From contig CAJQUW010007285.1 in the NCBI GenBank assembly GCA_907163375.1, positions 310,001-374,000 of the forward strand: a DNA stretch of 64,000 nt. The letters are read 5' to 3'. The DNA comes from Prostheceraeus crozeri (Eukaryota; Platyhelminthes; Polycladida; Euryleptidae). The notes beneath the pieces were generated by a model. It worked only from the letters and a program-made list of their open reading frames with translations, made no database searches and was not told the origin of the DNA. How positions within the stretch are numbered: position 1 is the stretch's first letter; each line of letters starts with the position of its first letter. Below are positions 10,705-22,324 of the stretch, piece after piece. The position numbers were made by a program, and so were the translations under genes.

Positions 10705-11275
10705 ACTGCCAATTGATCTTTTTTTACACAGTTTTTCTCATAAGACAAGAATGGCGGCCTATTTCACTGAAAATTTCAGAGATGTTAGTACCGAGGATGG
10801 CAATAATTTTTGGAAGAAATAGCGCAGCCAGATTCCATAATTCCCAAGTGCCACTTTCTTTACCAACACTGGATAAATGGATGTATAAGGACTAGAAACG
10901 ACACTTGGGTAGCGTGTCGCTTCTAATTATTTATTTATTTTTATGGGGATAACGAAACCTCCGAACCCCTGAAACTGAACCACCGAACCCTTGGGATTCT
11001 GTCGAACCCAGGTCAAGAACATGGGTTCTGTGCTTCGTGATGTAGTTGATGACATGTGATGCTGTCTCGATGCAGAGTGAATGCTGATAACATTCTATCA
11101 ATAATAATAGGACAATAAACATGAGGGCCAATCAGCCTTCAATAATCCCTTCGTTTTGCTTGTGAAAACCGTTCCAAAGCAATTGTCAAAGACTGTCTTG
11201 AAAGTAATTTCTGAAGTGAAATTCTCGGAAATTAAAGTGTTTTCAAGATTTATGCAACAAAAAAATTATTGATAC

Positions 11276-12349
11276 TAGGTGTGCACCGGATTTGAAAATT
11301 TTAAATCCGGCCGGAAGCAGATTTTCAAAAAAATCCGGCGGGATTTACCGGATTTGGAGATAAAAGAAATCCGCATTGCATTATGTAAATTTGTAAATGC
11401 AATGCATAATAGGTTTCAGACGGTCACTTACAGAGTTTTTTGCATCATACTCTCGCTCTTTTATCATCTCTTGTTTAGGTATTGTCTAATGCGTTGGGCT
11501 AGTTTGTTACAACTGCAGACTTTTATAATTTTCGATAGAATCATTTTTTATGACTCATATTTTGATTTGCCTATTTTGTTATTCCTAAATAAATGAAGTT
11601 GGTTACAGCTATTTAAATTGCTGTCAATGCTCTATGGGGCAAGCCAGGAAACCATTGCAGCTCAACATCAACAGTCTGCTCGACTATTTTAGATGCATTA
11701 ATTCAGAATGATCTAAATCTTCATCTAAGACCGGCTCGGTAGGTTGGGAGGCTTAATTTTACTAAGAATTTCACATAAAAAATGCGACACAGGGCCTAAC
11801 CCCCTCGCACGTATGGATAGGGTTAATATAAGACAAGTTAACTTAAGTTGATTTATGTTTTATCACAAAATTTCTAAGTAAGAACATACTACCTAGCTAA
11901 CGTCATTTGATGTAGGCCTGTCGATTATAGAAAAATCGAAAGGAGTACATGAGAAGTAACAAAAATTCATTCTATTTATTTCCATGAAGTGACAGTCTAT
12001 TTACATTCATTTCACAACGTAGCGCAACATAAGTTCCAGTCATTTCCTTGTACAAGTGGCTTTCCACAACTTAATGTCATTGGCTAAAAATATTGGGCTG
12101 TGGTCACGAGATGAATGACAAATTACATACAACAATAGCATAGCCATCCTATATATCCTACATGTGCATGTAGATTGCACGGTATGCATTGATGTAGCAA
12201 TGCATCAAGTATTTTATACCGGAGATAAATAAAAATCATAAATAAGAAAATAAAATATGTATTGTAGAGCTCCTTAGAAGAACGATAAAAAACGGCAGCG
12301 GGTAAAATGCCAGTATTTCAGATGCTGAAAATCCGGATTTGCACCCCCA
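11276..12349. mobile_element. hAT-type MITE candidate, 1.07 kb
   Basis: The left end TAGGTGTGCACCGGATTT and the reverse complement of the right end (TGGGGGTGCAAATCCGGATT) share the TNGGNGTGCA..CCGGATTT form common at hAT termini, with extra CCGGATTT words just inside the left end. The flanking 8-mers ATTGATAC and CTTGATAT match at six of eight. The interior has no transposase; the 105-codon frame at 11279-11596 runs over the terminal repeat and is not a gene. Confidence 0.5.
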
Positions 12350-13365
12350 CTTGATATCAATTATTTTTTTATCGTAATTATTGTTGTCATATTGTATTCA
12401 ACGCTGTAATTGCCGACTACCGATCATTATACATTAGCTCTGTACTTAAAATTTACATGCAGATACTTGTAAAACAAAGAATTCAATTATTCCAGTTGAA
12501 CAGGAAATGGACGAAATATACATGTAATATGAAATATCTGAGCCGTAAGTTTTGGAGTGTTCAACACTGCATTTTTCGTTGTATCAAAGCAGATGGATTT
12601 CTCTGATCTTCATTCGAACGAAAAGTTCGCTGATCAGTCTCAGATGATCTTCATAACATCAGCACTCAAAATCATCCATATAGACACGTGAATATCGTAG
12701 GCGTCCTACATGTGTCTGATGATGAGATGTCATTTCGAGCAAGTGCCAGTGCTTGTCAAAGAAGATTGCTTTTGATGATCTGATTGTAGGAATCGTGCTT
12801 TTGAGGACTCGAGTTTTGTAAAGATGAAAAGAGGATTCTGTTGAACAAGGAGAAATATCATAAGACCTTGTTCTTTTGAATGATTTGAAAATGTGAAAAT
12901 TTGGTGTTGCATAGAAATTACAACCTCCTTCCATCAAAGCAATCTACTTCCAACATCGTCATTGCCTATTAATCTATTTAATTATTGCCGTCTTTTTTCA
13001 ATCTCGTTGAAAATAGTATATATAAAAAATATCGTTCAATATAGTTCAAGTCTACTTTATAAGTATCAATTTGTTTATGTTGCCAATTCTGTTCTGATCG
13101 TGCGCGTATTTGATAATGTGCATTTAAGTGAATTCGCGATTCTCATTCTTCGTCTGTCATTCTTCGCCTCACTCTGTCTCCGGGCGTGACGAAACCGATA
13201 TAACCTCTCTTCCAATAGAAACTAGAATCAGATGTTATCTAGCCCATTGCCGCTCTCTGATCTTCTCACTCCACGCACTCAACGTTTAATGAGTAGAGAG
13301 CAGTGACCAATGCTCACAACTGTAGCTCATTGGTTAAAGAAGCCACTGCATACAGCTGGCTTGTA

Positions 13366-13715
13366 GCTCTGCCTAAAATAGTTGCATCGATGTCACTTTT
13401 ACAATCTTCTAAATGCTTGTATACTGAAGAGTCTTTGTGAGAGATGTTATTTCGACGACATCGATAGAACCCTGTATGTAACAAACCTGCTTGTCCAGTG
13501 ACACTTAACTTTAGACCCTTGTTGTCAATCTATGTCCATAGTTCTTAACCTTGTTGACGGTACTGAACCCCACAAGTTTCGTACATGTGTAAAATGTGCT
13601 CTTTTTCTTCTAATTAAAAATATATTGATTTAACTATAATTACTTTATGCTGTATTAGTGCACAAACTGTACCATGCATCAATTGCACACAAAATCATTG
13701 TGTATTCACGACTTT
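13366..13715. repeat. Repeat R1, copy 2 (empty site for MITE-A)
   Basis: Same sequence as R1 copy 1 but uninterrupted: GAGAGATGTTATTTCGACGA reads straight through the place where copy 1 carries the 632-bp MITE. A tRNA-like word (GTAGCTCATTGGTTAAAGA) precedes it at about 13323. Confidence 0.85.
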
Positions 13716-14643
13716 TTGTTATCGGATCGGCTCCGGATCATGGGCATGAGCCGATCCGATAACTTTATAGTGGGGTTTCCGCTCCTGAACCAGTAAACTA
13801 AGATAGAAGTTTATGTTTGGAACTGAAATTAGACATATATAATGAATTCCATCATTACTTTGAAGTTTTGATATGGAAAGAAGCAGGTTTTGCTCTACTA
13901 TAAGTACCTTTTATATAGCTGATTGAAAGACTGTTCTAAGCCTTTTCCTTCTTTCTTTTGCGATCAAAGAGATTGCGTGTTATTAATGATGTGCTCGTGT
14001 GAGTCCTTGCGAACGGTTCAAGTTCGATGTCGATTGTCCAACGAATTTGGGGCTGTCATATAAAGTGAGGGGAGGGGGCACTCTCATCCACAGTAACTCA
14101 CTATTATTTATGTACAGTAGTCACGTTTTGATGTATTGAATTGAATTTAGTTTTATGTTCATTTTGAACCTAGGCCTACAAGAAGCTTCGAAAGCTTAAA
14201 AAGTTCATTATAAAGAAGAAATTTACTCATTTTTCTGATCTGTCCACTTTCATCATGCTTTTCACAATTTTGTCTGCATCGATTCCGAATTCTGAAGATA
14301 GCAATGTGTATTTATTGTATATAGTGACGGAAAATATTTACTTATTTGAAAATACGAATAGGCCTACCTATTAAATATAAGAATTACTACTAATTTGCCA
14401 ACGAATATTTCTGTTGGTAATATGTTAGTATCATGTATTGTAAACCTACTCTTGTCTCATAAATGTAGGCCTATAGTTGTTTTTCTAGTAGGCCTAGACT
14501 AGGGTTCCTCAAATAAGAATATGTCTTTCATGATTAATAGTTTGCAGATTATGTCCTATATAGGGCCCCCATCATTTTGCAGTGAAGTGTTCTTTTTCAA
14601 GTAGGAGATTGATGTGGCACTTTTTGGATGCAAAATGTAAATA

Positions 14644-15330
14644 TACTCATTGACATAATTAATGAAACAGACTATCATTGGCTTGAATTGAAGTTTGTTT
14701 CATTTTTTTCTCAGGTATGATGCAATATCTCGATTTCTATTTATTACCATTCAACAAATTAGAGAATGGAGAAAGATCTGCGGTGGTCAAATTTCAAATT
14801 TTGATATCGATACAACTGTCACAATTGCTTTTACAAATTGAACATAAACGTGAACTGAAAAAAAAAATTTGTAAAATAAAATGGCACACGATCAGTTTAC
14901 CAGAGGTATGGCCATTGGAATGATTCGTTGTGGTAGAAGTTGTGCGAGTGTTGCCGAAGAGCTGCAACTATCGAGAGTCGTTGTTTGGAGGCGGTGGTGT
15001 CGATGGAAAGCAGAAGGAGATGTTAAAAAGAAGAAGGGATCTGGTCGACCGAAAAAGTCTGCAGGAAGGACAGACGCACGTCTAGTTTTAGCTGCAAAGA
15101 GGAATAGATTTGTTTAAATGTATAATTATGAATAATACTTATAGTAATATAATAATAAAACATTTTAATAGTTTTAAAGTTGAATCTGCTACATGCGTTG
15201 TTTTTCTGTGCTAACGACTTGGTGGAGATTGTGACTAAATTATCAAGGTATCATACATACATGTATATATACCAGTCAGAAATGAAAGAAGTTAAAGAAG
15301 TAAATGTTTCAAAAATTTTGTCAATGAGTA
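14644..15330 (+). mobile_element. Short Tc1/mariner element, TA target
   Basis: 687 bp between TA dinucleotides (14642-14643 and 15331-15332). The ends are TACTCATTGACATAATT and, inverted, TACTCATTGACAAAATT, with further similarity (TGAAACA) to about 30 bases. It is internally deleted: it keeps a start-to-stop frame for a DNA-binding domain (14881-15117) followed by AATAAA-type words near 15145, but no catalytic domain. Confidence 0.8.
14881..15117 (+). CDS. Stand-alone Tc1/mariner helix-turn-helix protein, 78 aa
   Basis: The ATG at 14881 begins MAHDQFTRGMAIGMIRCGRS. The text continues with a helix-turn-helix (SCASVAEELQLSRVVVWRRW, residues about 20-40) and a basic GRPKK-type hook (KKKKGSGRPKKS), then stops at 15115-15117 after RNRFV. 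That is the N-terminal terminal-repeat-binding half of a Tc1/mariner transposase; the second helix-turn-helix and the DDE domain are absent. The frame is clean within its truncated length, and the element's own ends are preserved around it. It may be a simple deletion derivative or may still make a competing DNA-binding peptide; the sequence alone cannot tell. Confidence 0.65.
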   Translation: MAHDQFTRGMAIGMIRCGRSCASVAEELQLSRVVVWRRWCRWKAEGDVKKKKGSGRPKKSAGRTDARLVLAAKRNRFV

Positions 15331-15681
15331 TATAGTTACGTTAAAGCACTTGATCGTAAAAATTGCATGAATTTCATTACCGGATCATTACCCGTCGGCT
15401 CTCGGATCACGCATGTAGTTATCGGATCCCGGCTCATGCCCATGAGTCGATGCAATGTGAACCGGTAGGAGTTCTAACCCGGGCCGATCTTCATTATATC
15501 TGAAATTTAATAGCAATTCCCTCATTTGATCATTTAGATTCCTTGAATCAATTTTTGTGATCGTTTGTAAATATTACTCTTAAGCAATAACATGAATCAT
15601 CAGCAATCTCTTAATGATTTTTATATGACTATTTATTATTGAAATGACTATCATTTCATTGATAAATTTTCTCAATTTCAG

Positions 15682-15799
15682 TGAAACGTTGTTTTGCAAC
15701 GTGACAGTGGACGGAGCCGCTCATCCTGAAACAGGTCAAACATGCAAATTTTCACAAGAGGCGCTGTTCTATCCAGAGAAATACGAATTTGTGGGCTGA
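15682..15799 (+). CDS. ARCN1: Delta-COP (archain), last coding exon
   Basis: Opens after TTTCTCAATTTCAG; its first T completes the serine codon begun in the previous exon. The translation ETLFCNVTVDGAAHPETG then CKFSQEALFYPEKYEFVG ends at TGA (15797-15799). Vertebrate delta-COP ends in ...YCNIQVTKV...VRFSTETTFLVDKYEIL, so the Cys-Asn-(Val/Ile), the Phe-Ser and the terminal (Tyr/Leu)-x-x-Lys-Tyr-Glu register all agree. The exact phase match across a 6.8 kb intron supports one gene. The sequence is more diverged than the previous exon but has no stop or frameshift. Confidence 0.82.
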
Positions 15800-15905
15800 C
15801 ATTTTCATAAACTGTGGACGGTGCTAGTTTGATTGTAACCTCAAATACACATCTGTTAGACGACATAGCAGTTCTATTCAATAAATTTTGACGAATTCCA
15901 AGTTA
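15800..15905 (+). other. Delta-COP 3' UTR with polyadenylation signal
   Basis: A canonical AATAAA lies at 15880-15885, 80 bases after the stop, followed by a TTTTG-rich stretch suitable for cleavage. The cleavage position is inferred. Confidence 0.6.
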
Positions 15906-17286
15906 ATTTCATAGTAATTGATTGATGGATGGCATTATTTCATCGTAAATAGTTCAGCTTATCATCATTTAATCCCGAATAGCTCGTCAAACAATGACCG
16001 TTGTAAACCTAGTTTAGTTGCGTTTGTTCCTGTTATCCTAGTAACGATGCTTAGTCAGATTTTAAATTCCTTCCTTTCTATCAGGTCACTCGGTTGGAAA
16101 ATAGGTGTTGTGGGATTAGTGTCAGTCAAATCCTTCGAATATACTTGTATTTATTTTCCGATGATATTACCCAAACCAATAATTGCTGGTAAATTACACC
16201 ACAGATGTAAATGGTAACAAAGAGGATGTTAATTTTTGCAGTGATGTTTTTACTTCATAATAAAGCCAGACGTAATAAACGAAAGTAAATGATGCATATA
16301 TCTAGCTTAGATGCAAGATATTACAAGTAATGAAATTTATAAGATCGAAAGAAAGTTAGCACTTGGTATGAACCTCCCGAAATCTCTTGTTCATCAAGCT
16401 AATCAGTTGTTTCATATTTCATTTAGTAAAAGTGATATAGGCCTATTTCTTTGCAGCAATTCTTTTCTGCTTAAGATATTGCACAGTTTTCCTTCCGGTG
16501 ATAGCCTGTCCTCAAAAATAGCGCTAACGCCTAATAAACCTGAAAATGTGTACTAGGCATCACGAATTCCATTCCTTCTATCCTTCAACGAGAACAATAG
16601 CCTAATAGGCGTACATCCATTTTCATAGAGAAGTGTCAGCCAGTTATCTTATCTGAATCTTTATTATTATTTGATCTTATTTTTATACTTTTATTTCCTT
16701 TTTTCTTTATTTAGTCTATTATATTGCAAACTCCATTTGTTTAATTTTCTGCATGTCCTTCATGCTAGGCCGATCTTTGACATGTTCGTGTGATCTGGGA
16801 TAAGTTACTCTATGTTATTAGTATTAATTCATATTCATTCTCTCTCACTTCAAGTTAACTAATTCTTTACACGATTCTTCACTAGGTAGTTGTTTAACTT
16901 AGGTATCTTCCGTTTCCTGGATTCTCGATTTTTTACCGTGTCGCGTTTTAATTTAATCAATCACATGCAAATTTTGACGTTTCCCAGGATTGAGATCCTG
17001 AATTCATATCAAATAATGAAACATCTGAGTTTCCCACTCGTGAAAGAGTTAATCCGGAGAAATGTTTTATTTTCCATGCACCTAGATGAAAATAGAAAAT
17101 TTGACAGTTTTGATAATTTCGCACTTTACTTTCCTTTATAATACTCATCCCAGTCTCGAAAAGTTCGCCATCCTTCATTGATCAAAACTTTGAGTGCATG
17201 AGTGATCCATGGTTCGCCGTTGACCGGTGAAACTCAACAGTATGTCGATTGTCGCACGTGGAGAGGTTACCCATGATAATGTGAAG
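15906..17286. other. No gene seen
   Basis: AT-rich intergenic DNA. Short frames at 15918, 16311 and 16890 match nothing I recognise and lack compositional support. Confidence 0.4.
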
Positions 17287-19458
17287 CAGGGATGCGGACA
17301 CTCCGAATCAATCCGACTCCGGGGGTTGATAGGACTGACTACGGGTGGCAAGTAAGTACAAATAGCCTAGTTTTTTTAATAAAAAAACCTGGACCTACAT
17401 CATGCCGGTAGATCATTACAGGCTTACCTGAACCTATTTTTAGTGATCATTGCTGCATCAGTTATCAATCATCTTCGATGAAAGTTCATCAAATGTCGCT
17501 TTAAGTTGGATGCAAAGATATTTAATGTTATAAAGGGCTAGATAGGAAATAGACGTGTTTCTACCTTGTGTGCAATGAAACCAGTGAAAATCAGCTGATA
17601 TTGCATGAATTTGAAAATATTTGCAAACGAGTAACAAATATTCCTTTTTCATTACCTCTTTTTAGTAATTTCAGAACCAAAATGCATTTTAATAATAAAT
17701 CAAGGAATTTTTATGCATGTCTGAAAACAGCGTCCAAATTGCAACAAATAATAGTCTATTCTACTTTTTCAGATGTCTTGCAAAACCCATTTGTAAATAA
17801 GAGCACCCTGTTGATACATTTCTTTCAATAAGACTTCATTGCATTATTTTATGTGAGTTGATTATAAAATCTGAAGAGCGCATGTTATATAGGAATAGCA
17901 CAAATGAAAACCAATTGTTTCATTCTTAGATAAAAGCAGAGTGAAGGTCACTTACAAATTCACCTAATGCATGACTAAATGACTTTTCTGAACAGAAAAA
18001 TGAGCCGCGTCTTTACTTTTGATCATGCAGATTGTTTCTTTGTAATAAGTACGAATTGCCTGGCTATGGTTGTACATGTACATCGTTGCTGTGCCCACCA
18101 TTGCCCGGCCACGCCAAACGCGATTGCCAAGTTTGGCAATAATCTAACGTGTAGATGTTATTTTGCGGTAAGAAATTACCTGATACAACAGAAAAAATAT
18201 ATATCAATTATCAGAAAATTTGACAAAAAATTGTCTTAGGCAAATAAAGACAAACAACATATATTACGCATATTGGGCCCTATACAATGCACATTGACAA
18301 CATCTTTGACATTGACAGACATCCGATGATCGATTCCACGGACCCAAAATGCTTTCTGCTAATTATTTGCAATACATGGATCCATGTTGTATAGTTTCAG
18401 CCTGGTGAATAGCTCGAAGAGCGTTGGTTGAGCCTTATTAATAGCCAATTGCTCAGTGTAATATTCGGATTATCACTGAATTCGTTAATAGTCATGAATT
18501 CTACAGAGGGAGTTGTGTGCTACTGTTTATCAATGCTCATCAGTCTTTATGTGAATATTTTTTCTTCCAAATTGATAGTACTGCACTAAATTGCTATATC
18601 ACCGCTCTCATCTTAACAATTTTTTTCAGAAAAACTACTGAACGAATATTCTTGAAACTTATCATATAGTATCAGTGAATTGTGCTTTACATCATGTGCC
18701 ATTTCCAAGACTTTTTGTCGCATTGCACACCCTACAGTTGACAAAACAGCAATTTCGTCCCATTGCCGTAATGTTTTTGCCACGATAAGAACCGTACTAA
18801 AATGGGTTCAAATTTAGGCATCTATTTCTCATCTAGCCCTTTTAAACAATTAAATATCTTTGGTTGGATGCATGTGACTCGGCTCCTCCCATCTTGTTGA
18901 TGTGTGCTTCATGCGGCTTTTCTCCAGTCTCTACCAGGCAGGAAAATTCCCATCCTTCTCCAAAAAATATGAGTACACTTTCGATTTTAATATGCGCTTC
19001 GGGGGAGCCATCACACACGATTAACATGAGGGTAAGAGGCAATGTTCTCTTAACAAACTAGCATTTCATTTTTGTCTCTGATGTGACCTTTGGTGCGTAG
19101 GTGTGATCGAGGCTATGAAGGCTTGACTTCTCTGCAAAATCACCGAGTGAAAAGACAATCCTTTTTTCACCATCAATCACGATTCATTCCCTTAACTATT
19201 ACAAGCTTTGCATGCAGCAGTGTCGTACTTTTGTTTGACGGAGTAAGTTGACATCAAGACAGTGGCAGCTATGCACTAGTGTCGTACTTTCGTTTGACGG
19301 AGAAAGTTGACATCAAAGCAGTGACATCTATGCACGAGGATAAAACATTTGTTTATATTATATTTCGGGTCTAGTTATAGGCCGGAGTCCTATCATTTGA
19401 TAGGACTCCGACTCCAGCAAAAATGATAGGACTCCGGAACTCCGACTCGGCATCCCTG
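17287..19458. mobile_element. Non-autonomous hAT element, exact 8-bp TSD
   Basis: 2172 bp starting CAGGGATGCGG and ending CGGCATCCCTG, flanked on both sides by ATGTGAAG (17279-17286 and 19459-19466). CAGGGATGC is a standard hAT terminus. Subterminal words GACTCCGACTCC / GGAGTCCTATC cluster within about 80 bases of both ends, as expected of transposase binding sites. No transposase homology was found inside; open frames there (for example 17979-18239) are unrecognised. Confidence 0.9.
19223..19336 (+). repeat. Two-copy tandem repeat inside the hAT element
   Basis: AGTGTCGTACTTTYGTTTGAC ... GTTGACATCAA ... GCTATGCAC is present twice head to tail, about 57 bases per unit, with a few differences. 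It is a local duplication of no evident function. Confidence 0.7.
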
Positions 19459-19466
19459 ATGTGAAG

Positions 19467-20687
19467 TCAGTGATAGAAAAAATAAGCACTAAATCCTCAA
19501 TGTTTGACTTTCTTCCTCAAGTCACACTTTGAACAATTTGCTTCGTGTTAATGCCTTTTAACTCCCCAATAAATGACAATGCTGTGATATGAGCAATGGA
19601 GGTTCGATAGACCCGCATCAACAAATTCTCTTACCCAAATCCAATATCAAGCAGCCAGAAGTGGGCAGCGCTCCGACTTTGCTCTCCACGCGCGTTCCGG
19701 AGCAAACATTTAAAAACTGGAGCGTGGAGCGCAAGAAAATAGTGCGCTCTGACCTTTAAATTGACATCCCAGGAAAATCACTACTTTCGGATTAATGATT
19801 TCTTCTGACATCGGCTCAATCCTTCAGTAAATTTGCCACAGACGGTTTCAGCATGATTTTTAGGATTGCAATCAGGCCCGTAACCAGATCTGATCTACAG
19901 AGGGGGGGATGGACACAAAGGAGAGAAAGTTGATGTGAACATCATCAACCATGAGAAGACTACAATCTTGAATTAATAATATCTGCATTTGTAGTTTAAA
20001 TGATTGTTTTTGTTTAAGTTGATTTATTATGTAATGAAAGACTCTAATGCATGATAATGCATACTCCTGTATATCTGTATATCTATATATTTTCTTACAG
20101 TGATCAGCTATCGCATATGCTTACACATGAAATTACAAGTTGCATGATTATTAGAAAAGCACTATGAATATGATGTAGCCTAATTTTGTTTGAATGTATT
20201 GCATGTATATCAGACGATTTAAGACTGCATGAAGCCTTTTCTATGATAATGAGTTTCAGTGTAAAATCACTATATGATCTTGCAGTAGGCTACATGATCA
20301 CTTCACAAAGAGAACATCAATTTAGAAAATCCAATCATTTTTCTATTAGTACGAGTACTGCATCGAGAGGGTTCAACAAAAGAAGGATATCGTGAGAGGG
20401 TAAAGATGATTCTTTCACAGGCATTTAAGGATTCAAATATTTCATATGAATTGTTGTTTCCAAATGCAAATTAATCATATAAACCTGACATCAAAGCAAT
20501 CCTGACACTGCTATAGTATAGGATAATGAAGAAATCGATTGAAATCTACGGATAGTATGCAATCAATTCCACCTCCAATTTGTTCTGACAGCAAATTGGA
20601 GCAGAGGGGGCACAAAAATGTACAGGGGGCCTGGTGGCGCAAATATTCTGCAATGAAGAACGTTGTCAGAGAAAGTGATAAAATGTT
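19467..20687. other. No gene seen; two transposon-like motif clusters
   Basis: 19655-19745 has inverted GGAGCG/CGCTCC words (GCGCTCCGAC, TTCCGGAGC, GGAGCGTGGAGCGC) resembling a hAT end, but no partner end was found. 19875-19905 (CAGGCCCGTAACCAG followed by GGGGGGG) resembles a common animal MITE terminus, again without a clear partner. The rest is featureless. Confidence 0.4.
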
Positions 20688-21120
20688 CACTCTCAAAATG
20701 AATAACGTTATTTCACTAACGCTTTAGTTGCGCACCGATAACGGCTGATTCGACGGGTTTTCTTGTGTAATAACGGCATATATTGAGCTATGTATCAATT
20801 AGTTATTAAGAGCTAACGCTAATCTAACACATGTTTTAGTGTTATTATACGTAATATAACATCGGATTCAGCGTTAGATATCTGTTACTTATGCATCAAT
20901 AACGGTTTTTATAGATAAGAACTGGCGTTAGTTTTCAAATAATAACGCTTGAAATGCCAGCTGAAACGCACAACTCTGCCGTTAGAATACCGTCATAATA
21001 GCGTTATCATCCATGGTTTCACCTAACGGCAAAATTCCTCTACAAACCCGTTAGAAAATAATGAGGTTACAAAACGAATCAGACTGTATAAAATTAGGAA
21101 TATTCTTAGGAATTACAAAA

Positions 21121-21290
21121 ATGTATCAATTCATGAAACAAATCTACAAAAATCTGAAATAGGCTATACATCTGAAAATGTATCAATTCATAAAACAAAT
21201 CTACAAAAACCTGAAATTGGCTATACATCTGAAAATAGATCAATTCATAAAACAAATCTACAAAAAAATGAAATAGATCTTCTGAAACCT
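21121..21290 (+). repeat. 57-bp tandem repeat, three copies
   Basis: ATGTATCAATTCATGAAACA ... GGCTATACATCTGAAA begins at 21121, 21178 and 21235; the third copy diverges at its end. Confidence 0.9.
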
Positions 21291-21832
21291 GCTATAACAT
21301 AGAAATGCATGAAGACCAGTCATATACAAATCCAGAACATACAACTATTTTAAATTTCCCATTAACGATGGAAGACTTTGGGAACGCTTATTTTTCAAAG
21401 GGAAAGATGTTTTCAGAATTTGTTCTTGTAGTAGGCCAAGCATTTGACCAAATGAGGAAGGATAAGTCAAATCGAGGAGGTAATAAACACAAATGATCGC
21501 GCTGCATACAACAGCTACGGTGAACTCCACGGGTGTTGATTCAAAAATGACGGTCGGATTACGGAAGACAATCATCAGCTGTTTGCGGTCCATAACTATT
21601 TGTGGTCCATATCGGCTTCCAGATATTTTCTTCCTTTCATATACTTCATCCTGAAATGGGGAGACTATACTAAGTGTTCCATAATAGTTGCTCGGGTAAT
21701 CATGAATTATTTGATATTTCCTACGCAGTCATATTTCGTAGATTTACTGTTTACACAAATCTTGGTTATGCAGAAAATGTTAATATAGTTATCGGATGAT
21801 GGCAACAATGTGTACTACAGGTTTTCCCAGTC

Positions 21833-22010
21833 GAAAATATCCATTTCTCAAATGAAAATGACCATTTCTCAAATGAAAATGTCTATTTCTCAAATGAAAA
21901 TGACCTTTTCTCAATTGAAAATGACCTTTTCTCAATTGGAAATGACCACTTCTCAATTGGAAATATCTATTTCTCAATTGAAAATGTCCATTTCTCAATT
22001 GGAAATGACC
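21833..22010 (+). repeat. 21-bp tandem repeat, about 8.5 copies
   Basis: Unit CCATTTCTCAAATGAAAATGA with graded change from CAAATG to CAATTG along the array. Since 21 is a multiple of three, it is open in several frames (ISQMKMT heptads on +), which explains the short open frames here; it is not a supported gene. Confidence 0.9.
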
Positions 22011-22324
22011 AATTTTTTTTCATTTTTTCTTTAGCCTTAACAAGTTTTTTCTCTTTGCATTAGGTGATACGCGTTAAATTTATCGTTTATCTGCAATGTC
22101 TGCTATTCATTGTGGGTATCTATGACCGAAAATAAACCACATTGTTGGCAATGGCAACCTCTCGTAGTTTTTAGTAACCTCATCGATCTAATTCGTTTGC
22201 TCGAACACAACACTAATAGCAACACAAAGAAAGTCAATTGCACGCGTCCCTCGTTTCGCATTGGATAAGGTCACGTGAGATCTGTGCAAGTGAAGCATCA
22301 TTTCATCGACGAATTCGTCTTACA

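Larger units (their letters stand above)
13735..15446. repeat. Inverted pair around a Tc1/mariner insertion
   Basis: TTATCGGATCGGCT and its reverse complement lie 16 bases apart at about 13735-13780. The block CATGGGCATGAGCCG..ATCCGATAACT recurs inverted at about 15417-15446 with a 2-base difference. This looks like the two subterminal regions of one older DNA transposon (hAT-type termini with ATCGGATCGG words are common), now holding the Tc1/mariner unit at 14644-15330. True ends were not identified. Confidence 0.45.
8900..15681 (+). other. Last intron of delta-COP, about 6.8 kb
   Basis: Bounded by GTAATT and TTTCTCAATTTCAG, with matching phase on the two sides (AG|T, serine). Most of it is mobile DNA, listed separately: SINE-like head, MITE-A copy 1 in repeat R1, hAT fragment, hAT-type MITE candidate, R1 copy 2 and a short Tc1/mariner element. 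Stretches of over 300 bases with nothing recognised are 10705-11275, 12350-13365 and 13784-14643. Confidence 0.8.

Noticed and set aside
10480-10716. 78-codon + strand frame
   Set aside because: Shadow of the minus-strand hAT C-terminal fragment.
15678-15881. 67-codon minus-strand frame
   Set aside because: It is the antisense of the last delta-COP exon, whose splice phase and homology fit the + strand.
19875-20640. MITE bounded by CAGGCCCGTAACCAG and GGGGGCCTG
   Set aside because: The left end resembles a known MITE terminus, but the right end matches only seven bases and there is no target duplication.
21789-22034. Heptad-repeat open frames (ISQMKMT on +)
   Set aside because: They arise from a 21-bp tandem repeat and are open on both strands.
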